Source of the DNA: Rebecca billardiae RCC1528
Taxonomy: Eukaryota > Haptophyta
Assembly (NCBI GenBank): GCA_965240325.2
Contig: OZ251243.1
Coordinates: forward strand, 248,001-312,000
Direction of reading: 5' to 3'
DNA: 64,000 nucleotides
Shown: piece after piece, positions 35,270 through 45,128 of the stretch
Numbering within the stretch: position 1 is the first letter of the stretch
Layout: each line of letters begins with the position of its first letter
Made by a program: the position numbers and the translations under genes
The notes under the pieces: model-generated
Database searches by the model: none
Seen by the model: the letters and a program-made list of their open reading frames with translations, nothing else
Told to the model about the DNA's origin: nothing

Positions 35270-36243
35270 ATCGTCGTCGTCGTCGTCGGCGTCGGCGTCG
35301 GCGGCGTCGGCGTACGCGGCGGCGTGCGGCGCGCTGTCCGCGAGCGCGAGCACCGCGCGCGCCAGCCCGTGCCGCACCGCGCCCAGCTCCGCCGAGTGGC
35401 GCAGCAGCCGAGCCACCAGCGGCGGAGACACGCGGCCGGCACTGCCGCCCAACCCGCCGCCGCCGCCCAGCTCGTCGTCCGCCGCGCGGCCCGCGGCGAG
35501 CACGGCGCGCAGCAGCTGCGCCGAGAGCACCGACGCGCCCGCGGGCAGCGCGAGCGGCACGGCATGCAGCAGCGCCACCAGCGCCACGCCCTCCGAGCCG
35601 CCGCCGCCGCCGCCGCCGCCCGCGCCGCCGCCGCCGCCGCCGTCGGCCGCCACGAGCCAGCCGCCGCCGCCGCCGTCCGCGTCCGCGCCCGCGGCGGCGG
35701 CGGCTGCGGCGGACGCGGACGCGGCGCCTCCGCGCAGCTGCACGGGCTCGAGCAGCAGCGCCGCGACCGACGACGCGTGCGCGCACCGCCGCACCTCCGC
35801 CGAGATCAGCGCCTGGAGCGCCGCGACGGTTGGCGCGTCCGCGCGCGCGTGCTGAGCCGCGGCGGTCAGCCGCGCCTCCGCGTCGCGCCGCCACGCGTCG
35901 AACTGCGCCTCGCGGCGCTGCGCGAGCCAGAGCAGCCGGATCGCCGCGGCCGCGACGTGCCGCGCGGCCAGCGCGCACGCGCGCGCGTCCGCCGCGTGCG
36001 CCGCGCCGCCCACGCCCCACCACAGCTCGGCGGAGGCGAAGCCCGCGGACGCTGCGAGCGCGCCGCCGCCGCCCGCGGCCGCGCTCAGCCGCGCGACAGC
36101 GTCGAGCAGCGAGCGGGCGAGGGCGCGGCGGAACATCGGGCGGCAGAGCACCGCGCTGAGCACCTCGAAGCCCGCCGCGCCCGTGCGCCGCGCCCAGCCC
36201 GCCTCGACCGCCGCGCGCGCCGCCGCCGCCGCGCCGCCGTCCG

Positions 36244-36275
<32 letters not shown>

Positions 36276-37556
36276 GCGTCCGCCGCCGCCGTCAGCACCT
36301 CGGCCACCGTGTCGGCGGGGGCGATCGCGAGCGGCGCAAAGCCCGAGAGGAGCTCTGCGCACGCGGAGAGCGCGCTCGCCACCAGCCGCGCGCGCTCGGC
36401 GCCGCTCGCGAACGGCACCGCGTCCGAGCCCTCCACCACCGTGCCGATCAGCAGCGAAGCACACGGCCGCCACGCCGGCCCCGGGAGCAAGCGAGCGCAC
36501 GCGTGCGCGCGCAGCGCTGCGCGCGCGACGGGCGGCGGCGCGGCGCGGGCGGGCGGGGAAGGGGGCGTGAGCGCGCGCGCGCGCGCCGAGCGGCACGCGC
36601 GGGGCGAGCGCGGCACACGCCGCACGCCGCACGGCACAGGGCACACTGCACACGGCACACCGCGCACGCCGCGCCGCGCACGCGCCGCGCACGCGCCGTG
36701 TGCGCGCCGCGCCGCGCCGCGCCGCGGCGCTGTGACGCTGCGCCGCGCCGCGCGCACCGGCCCAGAGCAGCGAGCTGAACGCGCTGGTCTCGGGGTAGCG
36801 CAGGTGCAGCACCTCGACCTCGCGCATGTCCACCGCCACGCCCGCCGCCATCGCGTAGTGGTCGAGGTAGTGCAAGATCTGCACCAGCGCGCCGCCATCG
36901 TCGGGCGCGCCCTCGCCGCCGCCGCCGCCGCCGCCGAGCGCGGCCGAGCGCGGCCGCGGCGGCGGCGGCGCGTTGTAGGCGAATGCGGCGAGGGCGGAGT
37001 AGACGGCGGCCTTGACCTCGGGCGTGACGCGCGCGAGCGCGAGCTGCACGAGCAGCGCGATCGGCCGCTCCGACCGCGCGAGCAGCGCGCGCACGCGCCC
37101 CGAGCCGCGCACGACCGCCGTCACGAGCGCCAGCGCGGCCTCGGTCGAGCGCTCGGCGACCGCTAGGCGCGCGCGCATCGCAGAGCTCTCGGGCGCCTCG
37201 CGCGGCAGCGCGGAGCCGAGGAGCTGCTCGAGCTGCTGCAGGTACGCCTCCATCCCGAGGAACACCCACTCGAGCGAGAGGCACTTGAGCATCGGCTGCT
37301 CCGACTGCCGCCACTCCGAGAGCGTCTCGAAGGCGCGCTCGGCGCACGCGCCGCCGCACACCGCGCGCGCGAGGCACGCACACAGCTGTGGGAACAGCGC
37401 GCGCGGGAGCTGCGCGCCGAGCGCGCGGACGAAGCGGTGCTCGGGCGCGTCGCGCGCCCAGTACCGCGCGCACAGCGCGGGCACGCCGAACGCGCACGCG
37501 CCGCACAGCTCGAGCAGCTCGCTCAGCCGCAGGTACGCCGCGGGCGGCGCGCGAGA

Positions 37557-37588
<32 letters not shown>

Positions 37589-38800
37589 TAAACTGCCACG
37601 CGCTCGCGGCGCCGTCGGCGGCGTGGCCGCCGGCGTACGCGGCGGCGCCGCTCGCGGCGTGGCGCGCCGCCGCGTGCGCCGCGGCCTCCTCCGCGCGCGC
37701 CCCCTCGCGCAGCAGCGCCGACCACGCCGCGCCCTGATTCGCCAGCAGCAGGGCAGCCATGCTGGAAACGCACTCGTCAGCAAACGGCGCCGGCGGCAGT
37801 GCGAGCGCGGCGCCGAGCGCGTCCGCGCACGCGGGCATGGCCCACGCGGGCGCGAGGAGGCGCGGCGGCGCGGCGGTCGCGCCGAACGGCATCAGCACGC
37901 CCGCCTCCGCCTCGCTCGGCCGCGCCGCGCGCGCGCGCGCCCGCGCCGGGCCCACCAGCCCGCAGAGGAACGTCAGCGCCGAAGTGTGCGGCGGCGGCGC
38001 GCTGCCGGCGGCGGCGGCGGCCGCAGCAGCCGCGGCCGCGCCGCCGCCGCCGCCGCCGCCGCCGTCGGAGGCGGTGGGCGAGGGCGGCGGCGGCGGCGCG
38101 GAGGTGCCGCCGCCGCCGCGCAGCAGCGCGAGCACCGGCGGCAGCCCGGTGCCCTCCGCGCCGCCGCCGCCGCCCGCGCTCACCGCCAGGCCCGACGCGC
38201 CGCCGCCGCCGCCGCCGTAGCCGCGCGCGTCCGCACCCGCCGCCGCGGCCGCCGCCGCGCGCTCGGGCGCGCACAGCGCAGCCACGAGGGAGATGGCGGC
38301 GGCCGCGCCGTCCGAGCCGCACTCGCGGCGCCACGCGTCGTAGTCCAGCACGTCCGACTCGAGCCACGGCCGCCATGCCTGCGCCCACGCCTCGTCCGCC
38401 GCCGAGCCGCCCGCCGCGGCCGCCGCGGCCGCGGGCCCGCGGCCGCCGCCGCCGCCGCCGCCGCCGCGCAATCCGTCCGCGCCCTGCGACCGCAGGTTGA
38501 GCGCCGCGGCGCAGAGCGCGAGGAAGAGCGACTCGCCGATGGCGAGGGCGACCTCCGCGATCGGCGGCGTCGGCGCCGTGCCGCCCGCGCCGCCGAAACC
38601 GCGCGCCGCCGAGCCGCCGCCCACGCCGCCGCCGCCGCACGCCACCAGCGCGCCACATCCAAAGCCGCCGCCGCCGGGCGCCGCCGACGCGGCCGCGCCG
38701 CCGGCGGCGGGCGGCGCGGCGCCGGCGGGCGGCGGCGCGCCCGCGGGCGTGAGCGCGAGCGCGGGGATCGGCCGGCGCGCCTCGAGCCCCGCGCGGCTCC

Positions 38801-38835
<35 letters not shown>

Positions 38836-40494
38836 TCCCCGAGCAACGCTCCCTCCGGCGTCATCGGATGCGCGGCAGCCGGCAGCCGCAGCGCGCGCAG
38901 CGGCTCCGCAGGGTAAAGCCCGAGGGCAATGTGCCGGCGCAGCGAGTCTGAGATGGCGCCGAGCACGTGCCGGTCGCACCCCGCGCGCGCGTGCGCCCCG
39001 CCGTACGCCAGCCAGAAGAGGCACTGCGCGCACGCCGCGCCCTCGAGCGCCGCGGCCGCGCGCGCGACCAGCGAGTACTCACGTGAGTACTCGCGCGAGT
39101 ACTCACGTGAGTACTCGCGCGCCTGCGCGCGCTCCGCGCCCGTCGGCGCACCTGGCGGCGGCGGCTGCTGTGCGCCCGGCGGCTGCGCGCCCGCCGGCGT
39201 GGGCGCGCCGCCGCCCGAGCACGCGGGCGTGGGCGCGGGCGTGAGCGCGCCGCCGAACGGCGAGGGCGTCGGCGCCGCGGCCGGCTGCTGCGGCGCCGGC
39301 GCGGCCGCCGCGCCGCGCGCCGACCCCGCCGCCGCCGCGCCCGCGTGCGCCGCGAGCGGCGGGCTGTGCAGCCAGGCGATCGAGCCGCGCGCGCCGTCGA
39401 GCGCGGCCGCGAGCGCGCGCGCGAGCTGCGACGCGCCGTGCTGCGCCCCCGCGCCGCCCACGCTCCCGCCGCTCTCGAACAAAAACGCTTCGACCGCCGC
39501 CTCCAGCCACGCGCCGTGCTGCGAATGCTCCGGCTGAGCGCCGCCGCCGTCGCCGCGCGCGCTCGCGCGCAGCTTGAGCGCGTCGAGCGCGAGCTGCAGC
39601 GCGAGGTACCGCTCGCGGCACTCGTACTCCACGGCCGCGCACACGATCGCGTCGGCGGCGTCGCCGCCCCACACGCGACCGCTCGACGCCTGCGCGGCCG
39701 CGGCGGCGCGCGGGAGGGGGGCGCACGCGGCGCGGGCGCGCGCGCGCGCGCGCGCTCAGCCGCGCACGGCCGCTGCGCTGCGCGCGCGCGTACGCGACGC
39801 GTGCGAACGACGCTCGCGCGAACAGCTTGCGCGAACAGCTCGCGCGAGACCGCGCGGCCCGGCGCGGCGCGGTCCGGCGCGGCGGCAGGCGGCTGCGCGC
39901 CGCGGCGCGCGGCGCGCGGCGCTTGGCGCGGCGGCTGACGGGAGACTCTCAAGCGCGAGCGCTTACGAGGTGCTGCAGCAGGTCGAGGCAGTAGAGCTCG
40001 GAGGCGTCGAGGCTGGCGGCGAGGCGCAGCGCCACCTGCCGCCCGGCCTCGGTGAGCTGCTGCCCGTTGCGCGTGAACGAATCCGCCTGCAGCTGCTGCG
40101 CCTCCGCGGGGCTGCGCGGCTGCGGGGGGGCGCGCGCGGCGGCGGCGGCGGCGGCGAGGGCGGAAAGAGGGCGGCGGGCCGCGCGCGCGGGGTTGAGAGG
40201 GACGCGCCCAGAGCCCGCTCGCGCAGAGGAGCGCGCCGCGCCGCGCGCCACGCTCGCGCGCGCGCGCGCGCCGCGGGGCGCGGCCGGTCGCGCCGGTCCG
40301 CGCCGCGCTCGCGCCGCCGCGCGCGGCGCGCGGCGCACCGGCCGCTGCAGGCGCTCCCGGAGCGACGGCCCGGAGCAGAGGTACGACTTGAGCGCCACGG
40401 GCTCGCCACGCTCGTCGAGCGGGTCGACGCCCTCCTCGATCGCGCGCTGCAGCGCGCGCAGCCGAGCCTCGAACGACGGCTCGAACAGCGCCAT
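29662..40494 (-). CDS. NUP205: Nucleoporin NUP205/NUP192-like, eight exons
   Basis: NUP205 (NUP192 in fungi) is a large alpha-solenoid scaffold of the nuclear-pore inner ring. Minus-strand exons: 40494-40339, 40119-39967, 39689-36758, 36516-31994, 31846-31472, 31183-30563, 30427-30308 and 30213-29662 (3143 residues). All seven introns are GT-AG and phase-consistent. Family signatures include GQQLTEAGRQVALRLAASLD with ELYCLDLLQHL at the N-terminus, VEYECRERYLALQLALDAL early in exon 3, and ELLELCGACAF. Later come SAMRARLAVAERSTEAALAL, LLVQLALARVTPEVKAAVYS, VDMREVEVLHLRYPETSAF and the C-terminal ARSEAARCSLLLTMLESALL. Typical family members have 1700-2100 residues. The excess here is poly-Gly, poly-Ala and poly-Pro insertions in loops. 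The acceptor of exon 4 is the least certain junction. Intron 5 holds a TGTGCTGTGC-type repeat at about 31312-31440. Confidence 0.82.
31312..31440 (+). repeat. CTGTG-type tandem repeat in NUP205 intron 5
   Basis: Short tandem array of GTGCTGTGCNGT units with a roughly 20-bp period (GCTGTGCCGTGTGCTGTGCT). It lies within the 288-nt intron. Confidence 0.85.
39072..39117 (-). repeat. Nested palindromic 12-bp repeats coding REYS units in NUP205
   Basis: GAGTACTC alternates with ACGT and GCGC linkers, so the tract is both tandem and palindromic: GAGTACTCACGTGAGTACTC is self-complementary and occurs twice. On the coding strand it reads four Arg-Glu-Tyr-Ser units. Confidence 0.9.
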
Positions 40495-40604
40495 TGGCCG
40501 ATGTCGCGCGTGCTGCGCGCGAGCAGCTCGGCGGTTCCGGGTGCCTGCGCGGCGCCCAGGCCCCGGACGGGCGACTGCTGGCGAAGCTGCCCCGACCGAC
40601 CAGC
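40495..40604. promoter_or_regulatory. Putative bidirectional promoter, NUP205 / SPC1
   Basis: 110 bp between divergent start codons. It must contain both 5' leaders, so the promoters overlap. No TATA element was seen. Confidence 0.35.
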
Positions 40605-41104
40605 ATGGTGACGTGGCGCGCGCGTGTTGGACGCGAGCGCACGGCGAGGGAGCTCACGCGCGCCCCGTGCCCCGCGCGCGCCCTCGCACGTGCAGGATTT
40701 CGTGGGCCAGCTCTTCTGCGAGCGCACCTTCCAATTCTTCATCCTGCTCTCCGGCGTACGCGCGCGCGGCGCGCGGCGCGCGGCGCGGCGCCAGCGCGCG
40801 GCAGCGCTCACGCGGCGGGCGCTGCCCTCTCCGCCCGGCACAGATCATCGGATGGATCGTGGGGTACATCCAGCAGGACTTTAAGATCACGTGCTACTTC
40901 CTCGTCTCCGGCACCGCGCTCTCCGCCATCGTCTGCCTGCCCGACTGGCCGTGGTGGAACCGGCACCCACTCGAGTGGCTCCCACCGGGCGGCCCGCCCA
41001 AGAAGAGTAAGGGCGAGGGCGAGGCCGAGCGGAAAGGGCGGGACGGCTCGAGCAGCCCGCGTGGCGGCGCGGCCACGAAGAAGGGCAGGAGGAAGGCCAC
41101 ATGA
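40605..41104 (+). CDS. SPCS1: Signal peptidase complex subunit 1 (SPC12), three exons
   Basis: SPC1/SPC12 is a small two-pass ER membrane subunit of the signal peptidase complex. Model: exon 1 contributes only the ATG (40605-40607), then exons 40696-40755 and 40844-41104 (107 residues). Both introns are 88 nt and GT-AG. The joined N-terminus MDFVGQLFCERTFQFF parallels the plant and animal pattern MD-x-x-GQ-x-x-xE. The two hydrophobic segments are FQFFILLSGIIGWIVGYI and CYFLVSGTALSAIVCL. They are followed by the family hallmark LPDWPWWNRHPLEWLPP and a lysine-rich cytosolic tail. The main uncertainty is the one-codon first exon. Other upstream ATGs give no protein resembling the family, so this model is preferred. 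Confidence 0.82.
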
Positions 41105-41435
41105 GCCGCCACGGCGCGCGCGCGTGCGGTGAGGATGTGATGAGTCGCGCGTAGAGTGACGGGCCCGTGGCGGCGTGCCCGCGTGGCCGTGAGCCTCGGC
41201 CCCAGCTGCCAGCCACAGCATATCGAGTATATACGTCGTCGTCATCACGGCTCACCCGACGCCGGCTTCTGACTATACGCGATGTGTGATGTGCGTGTGT
41301 ACAGTGACTGATGCTGACGACTATATATGCCGCATATATATGGCGACGTGAATAGTACTATGTGAGTAAGGAGTGAGGTGCTCCGCACCGCCGGCTGCAT
41401 CGCCGCACAGCAGGACGAGCAGCTCCTCAGACTCG
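41105..41435. other. Short convergent intergenic region
   Basis: 331 bp between the SPC1 stop and the stop of the minus-strand CH-domain gene. It includes a 19-bp palindrome TATATATGC-C-GCATATATA at 41322-41340. No gene is seen; both 3' UTRs are expected here. Confidence 0.5.
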
Positions 41436-43865
41436 TCAGTGCTCGTCGGAGAAGTCCGGGTAGGTGCGCGCCATCAGCGCCTCGAGCGCGCGAAGCAGCG
41501 CGGCCGTGTCGCGCGCGTCCACCAGCGCCTCCGGCTCGAAGAGCGACCCCTCCTCGACGCCGTGCACGAGGCGGCACCCCTCGGCAAAGGCGGAGACGTT
41601 GTGCAGCGCGCGCGCGCGCTCGCTCTCGGCGGGCGCGAGCTCGACGCCGAGGCCGTACTCGCCGCCGACACCCACGCCGCCGCCGCCGCCGGCATCGGCG
41701 TCGGCCGGCGCGAGCGGCGCGCACACGCGCCTCCCGGCGAGGCTGTTGACGAGCCGGCAGAGCAGCACGCCATCGGCGAGCGCGTCGAGCAGCGTGGCGG
41801 GCGTGAGCGGCTCGCCCACACAGCGCTCCACCCACGCGCTCGCCGCAGCCAGCCGGCTCGCCTCCTCGCGCTGCGAGCTGGCCGCGTGCTGGCCAGGCCA
41901 CTCCGCCACGCCGCCGCCGCGTTGCGCGGCGCGCGGGCGCGCGCCCGCCGCCGACGCGCCGCCCGCGGGCGGCGCGGGCCAAGCCTCGCGCGCGAGGCTC
42001 GGCGTGTGCGGCGCGCGCCAGCCCGCGCCCGCGCGCGCCGGCTGCGGCGTGGCGGTGGTCGCGGGCGACGGCGCCGCCGAGCCGCCGTGCTGCCGCGCGC
42101 CGCCACGTGCCCTGGCCGCCGCGCTCCGCAGCAGCAGCGAGCTGCGCCGGAAGTCCGAGGCGAGGGGCGTGGGGCAGGATGGTGACAGATCGAACTCGAG
42201 CTCGGCAGCCATGGCGGCGGAGGCGCAGTGCACACCCTGCAGCGAGTCGCGCACGCGCACGGGCGTCGTGTCCGCACAAGCAGCGGAGCACGGCGCGTGC
42301 GACGGCGAGCGCGCGCGCGCGCCGCACCGGCCGGCGCGCGCGCCCACGCCGGGCCGGCCGCGCTGCGCCGTGCCCCCGCCGCCCATTGCGGCTGCCGCGC
42401 CGCAGTGTGACGCGCCGGCGGCGCCCACCTGCGCGCCGTGCGGCTGCCCGCAGCCGGCGGCGCGCCCGGCCGGCGCGCGCCCAAGCGGGCTGCTCGCGCG
42501 GGCCGGCCGTGGCACTGCCGCCGCTGGCAGCTCGGCCGCGGCCGCCGGCAGCCGCACCGCGCCCCCCGCGCCGGCCGCGCCCGCAACGGTCGCGGGCGCT
42601 GGAGGCGCAGCGCCCACCGCGGCCCGGGGCGGCCGCGCGGCTGGCTGCGGCTGGGGCTGCGCCGTGCGGTGCGCCGCGGGCGGCTGCGCTGACTCTGCGC
42701 GGGCGCGTTCGCCTCCGCCGCGCGCGGCGTGCGCAGCAGCCGGGCCCAGCCCGCCGCCGGCGCCCCACGCGTCCTCCTCCTCCTCGTCGGCCAAACGCGC
42801 CGCGCCGCCGCCGTCCGGCGGACGCGCGCTGCCTGCGAGCCACGCGGGGCAGGGGGAGCACGGCCCGTGCGCGCCGGCGCCGCCCGCGCCAGGCGCGCCG
42901 CCTGCGGCCAGCTCGAGCCCGGGCGCTCCGGCCGCCTCGAGCGCGGCCGCGCCCAGCCCGTAAGCCGCCCCCTCCTCGTGCCCCGCCGCGCCGCGGCCCC
43001 CGGCGCCCGCGTCCCACCCCGCAGCCGCGGCGCCCGCGGCCGTCGCGGCGGCCGCGGCCGTGTCAGCATGGCCGCGGCCGTAGTCAGCATGGCTGCCGCG
43101 GGGCGGCGTGGCGCGCGCCCCGGTGGAGAGGCGGCCGCTGAGCACGTCGACGCGCGACTCGGCGGCCTTGAGCGCGGCGCGCAGCGAGAGCCGCTCCTCC
43201 CGCAGCCGCTCGAGCTCGCGCGCCAGCCCCGCCTCCTCGTCCGCGTGCCGCGAGCGCTCGGCGCGCAGGCCGTGAGAGGAGTGCCTCAGCCCAGCGTTGT
43301 ACACGCGCGCGCGCTGCGCGAGCTGCTCGCGCGCGCGCTCGAGCTCGGCGAGCGTGCCGGCGTGCTCGGCGCGCAGCGCGTCGAGCTCGCGCTCCACGCC
43401 GCGCAGCCGCGCGCTGCTCGCCTCGGCGTCGCGCCATCTCCGCGTCGCGGCCTCGAGCTGAGACTGCAGTCGGCGCGTCGCCTCGGCGCCTGCCGACACC
43501 TCGGCCGAGGCGTGCGCGAGCTTGGTCGCGACGTCCGCGCCGTCGCGCAGGGCGCTGGCGAGCCGGTTGAGCTCCGACGCCATGATGCTGGCGGACGCGC
43601 CCGCCCGCGACGTCGTCGGCAGCTGCGCGCGGTACGGCGACGCGAGCCCGGCGCGCGCGCTCGCGGGCGAGGTCGGATCGTGCACGCTCAGCTCCTCGCT
43701 GGCGGCGGAGGTCTCCTCGCGCGTGAGCCCGATGGACTCGAGCACGTGGGCCACGCCGTGCCGGCTCGACGATGGGCTCAGGCTCCGCACCGTCGAGCCC
43801 GCCGCCGAGCTGGGCACGCCCCCACGGCGTGGCTCCGCGTGCGTGGCCGCGGCGGCGGCCGCCAT
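41436..43865 (-). CDS. Coiled-coil protein with C-terminal calponin-homology domain
   Basis: A 809-residue intronless frame. The first in-frame ATG is at 43865 (start MAAAAAATHAEPRRG); further upstream only GTG is available. Residues about 97-245 are rich in heptad-like Leu, Ala, Glu and Arg (ELDALRAEHAGTLAELERAR, LARELERLREERLSLRAAL), indicating a coiled coil. A disordered Ala/Pro/Gly-rich middle follows. Residues about 677-809 form a calponin-homology domain: AWVERCVGE, LLDALADGVLLCRLVNSL, a variable insertion, then ALHNVSAFAEGCRLVHGV, SLFEPEALVDARDTAALLRALEAL. CH domains bind actin or, in several ciliary proteins, microtubules. A cytoskeletal linker or ciliary role is inference. A foldback element is inserted 125 bp upstream of the start, in the likely promoter or 5' leader. 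Confidence 0.8.
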   Translation of the reverse strand: MAAAAAATHAEPRRGGVPSSAAGSTVRSLSPSSSRHGVAHVLESIGLTREETSAASEELSVHDPTSPASARAGLASPYRAQLPTTSRAGASASIMASELNRLASALRDGADVATKLAHASAEVSAGAEATRRLQSQLEAATRRWRDAEASSARLRGVERELDALRAEHAGTLAELERAREQLAQRARVYNAGLRHSSHGLRAERSRHADEEAGLARELERLREERLSLRAALKAAESRVDVLSGRLSTGARATPPRGSHADYGRGHADTAAAAATAAGAAAAGWDAGAGGRGAAGHEEGAAYGLGAAALEAAGAPGLELAAGGAPGAGGAGAHGPCSPCPAWLAGSARPPDGGGAARLADEEEEDAWGAGGGLGPAAAHAARGGGERARAESAQPPAAHRTAQPQPQPAARPPRAAVGAAPPAPATVAGAAGAGGAVRLPAAAAELPAAAVPRPARASSPLGRAPAGRAAGCGQPHGAQVGAAGASHCGAAAAMGGGGTAQRGRPGVGARAGRCGARARSPSHAPCSAACADTTPVRVRDSLQGVHCASAAMAAELEFDLSPSCPTPLASDFRRSSLLLRSAAARARGGARQHGGSAAPSPATTATPQPARAGAGWRAPHTPSLAREAWPAPPAGGASAAGARPRAAQRGGGVAEWPGQHAASSQREEASRLAAASAWVERCVGEPLTPATLLDALADGVLLCRLVNSLAGRRVCAPLAPADADAGGGGGVGVGGEYGLGVELAPAESERARALHNVSAFAEGCRLVHGVEEGSLFEPEALVDARDTAALLRALEALMARTYPDFSDEH

Positions 43866-43989
43866 CGTCGTCGCGGCGCGACGCGACAAGCGCGGTTGAA
43901 GTCTGAAGTCGTTCAAATCTTGGCGCGTCGACCGCCGCGGATTTACTGTACGATTTCGTCGATCGGGCAATAACTCTCCAACTCCGCCA

Positions 43990-44418
43990 GAGGCCACTCG
44001 AGCGACTTCGTGTCTGGCGAGGCAGATCGCGCCAGTGCGTGGCGAGGCAGACGCTCGCCTGCCTCGCCGCTTGGCGAGGCAGCTAAGCTAGTAACGCCGC
44101 GGCCAAACTTTACGAAAGCCAAATGTCTGCCGGTGCGCCGCCCGTCTTTTGCGCACGGTGACAAGGGCGCGCGAGGGCGCTTCCTCACGATCCCGAAGAG
44201 CGCTGCGCGCGGCGTCGCGTTGGCGGCGGCAGCGGCGCTGGGGTGTATCTTGCCCATTCTGCGTGGCGGCGCGCTCTCATGACGCCTCGGCCGCCGCCAC
44301 GCCATGCGCGACCGGGCGTGTCGCCTTCTTGACGGGCAGTGCACACGCCCTTGCAAGCGCACAGCCGTGAAGAGCCGAGAGCGTCCGTCGCGAGCACGCC
44401 GCCCACGCGGGATGCGTT
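43990..44418 (+). repeat. Left inverted arm of the foldback element
   Basis: Pairs base for base with 45043-44615 (coordinate sum 89033). It contains sub-repeats of GCGAGGCAG (GGCGAGGCAGA, GGCGAGGCAGAC, GGCGAGGCAGC) near its outer end. Confidence 0.9.
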
Positions 44419-45040
44419 GCCAGGGCTATTCGTATGACACTGGGTGCTCGCGCTCTGGCATGTGCGAGCCAGGATGACCATGGGTAGCAGCTACGATGAG
44501 CACTGCTAACCTGCATTTCAGCCGATGACATCCTCTCGTTCAGCGATCTTGACTGCTCTGAACGCATGGCGAACTCGGCGAAGCGCATGCGCAAGGTGGC
44601 TTCGGTGACAGCATAACGCATCCCGCGTGGGCGGCGTGCTCGCGACGGACGCTCTCGGCTCTTCACGGCTGTGCGCTTGCAAGGGCGTGTGCACTGCCCG
44701 TCAAGAAGGCGACACGCCCGGTCGCGCATGGCGTGGCGGCGGCCGAGGCGTCATGAGAGCGCGCCGCCACGCAGAATGGGCAAGATACACCCCAGCGCCG
44801 CTGCCGCCGCCAACGCGACGCCGCGCGCAGCGCTCTTCGGGATCGTGAGGAAGCGCCCTCGCGCGCCCTTGTCACCGTGCGCAAAAGACGGGCGGCGCAC
44901 CGGCAGACATTTGGCTTTCGTAAAGTTCGGCCGCGGCTTTACTAGCTTAGCTGCCTCGCCAAGCGGCGAGGCAGGCGAGCGTCTGCCTCGCCACGCACTG
45001 GCGCGATCTGCCTCGCCAGACACGAAGTCGCTCGAGCGGC
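43990..45040. mobile_element. Foldback / long-TIR element with possible 8-bp target duplication
   Basis: Two near-identical inverted arms of 429 bp (43990-44418 and 44615-45043) enclose a 196-bp spacer. The only differences noticed are small, such as GCCAAACTTTACG against CGTAAAGTTCGGC. The direct repeat CTCCGCCA occurs at 43982-43989 and 45041-45048, bracketing the unit, which would be an 8-bp target site duplication. Long inverted repeats with 8-9-bp duplications are typical of Mutator-like (MULE) and foldback elements. No transposase is encoded, so it is non-autonomous. The right arm and the duplication overlap by three bases, so the exact ends are slightly ambiguous. It sits between two divergent genes and probably affects both 5' regions. 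Confidence 0.7.
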
Positions 45041-45043
45041 CTC
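44615..45043 (-). repeat. Right inverted arm of the foldback element
   Basis: Reverse complement of the left arm. The spacer between the arms (44419-44614) has a different, lower-GC composition and no recognised gene. Confidence 0.9.
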
Positions 45044-45128
45044 CGCCACCGCGAGCAGGCGCGAGCTTCACGAACGAACGGGTGCGGCCCGACCGACCGG
45101 TCCTCCGAGAGGCGGGGCGGTGGCGACA

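Noticed and set aside
41436-43997. Extended start of the CH-domain protein at 43997
   Set aside because: The first codon there is GTG and the extension runs into the foldback element. The ATG at 43865 is used instead.
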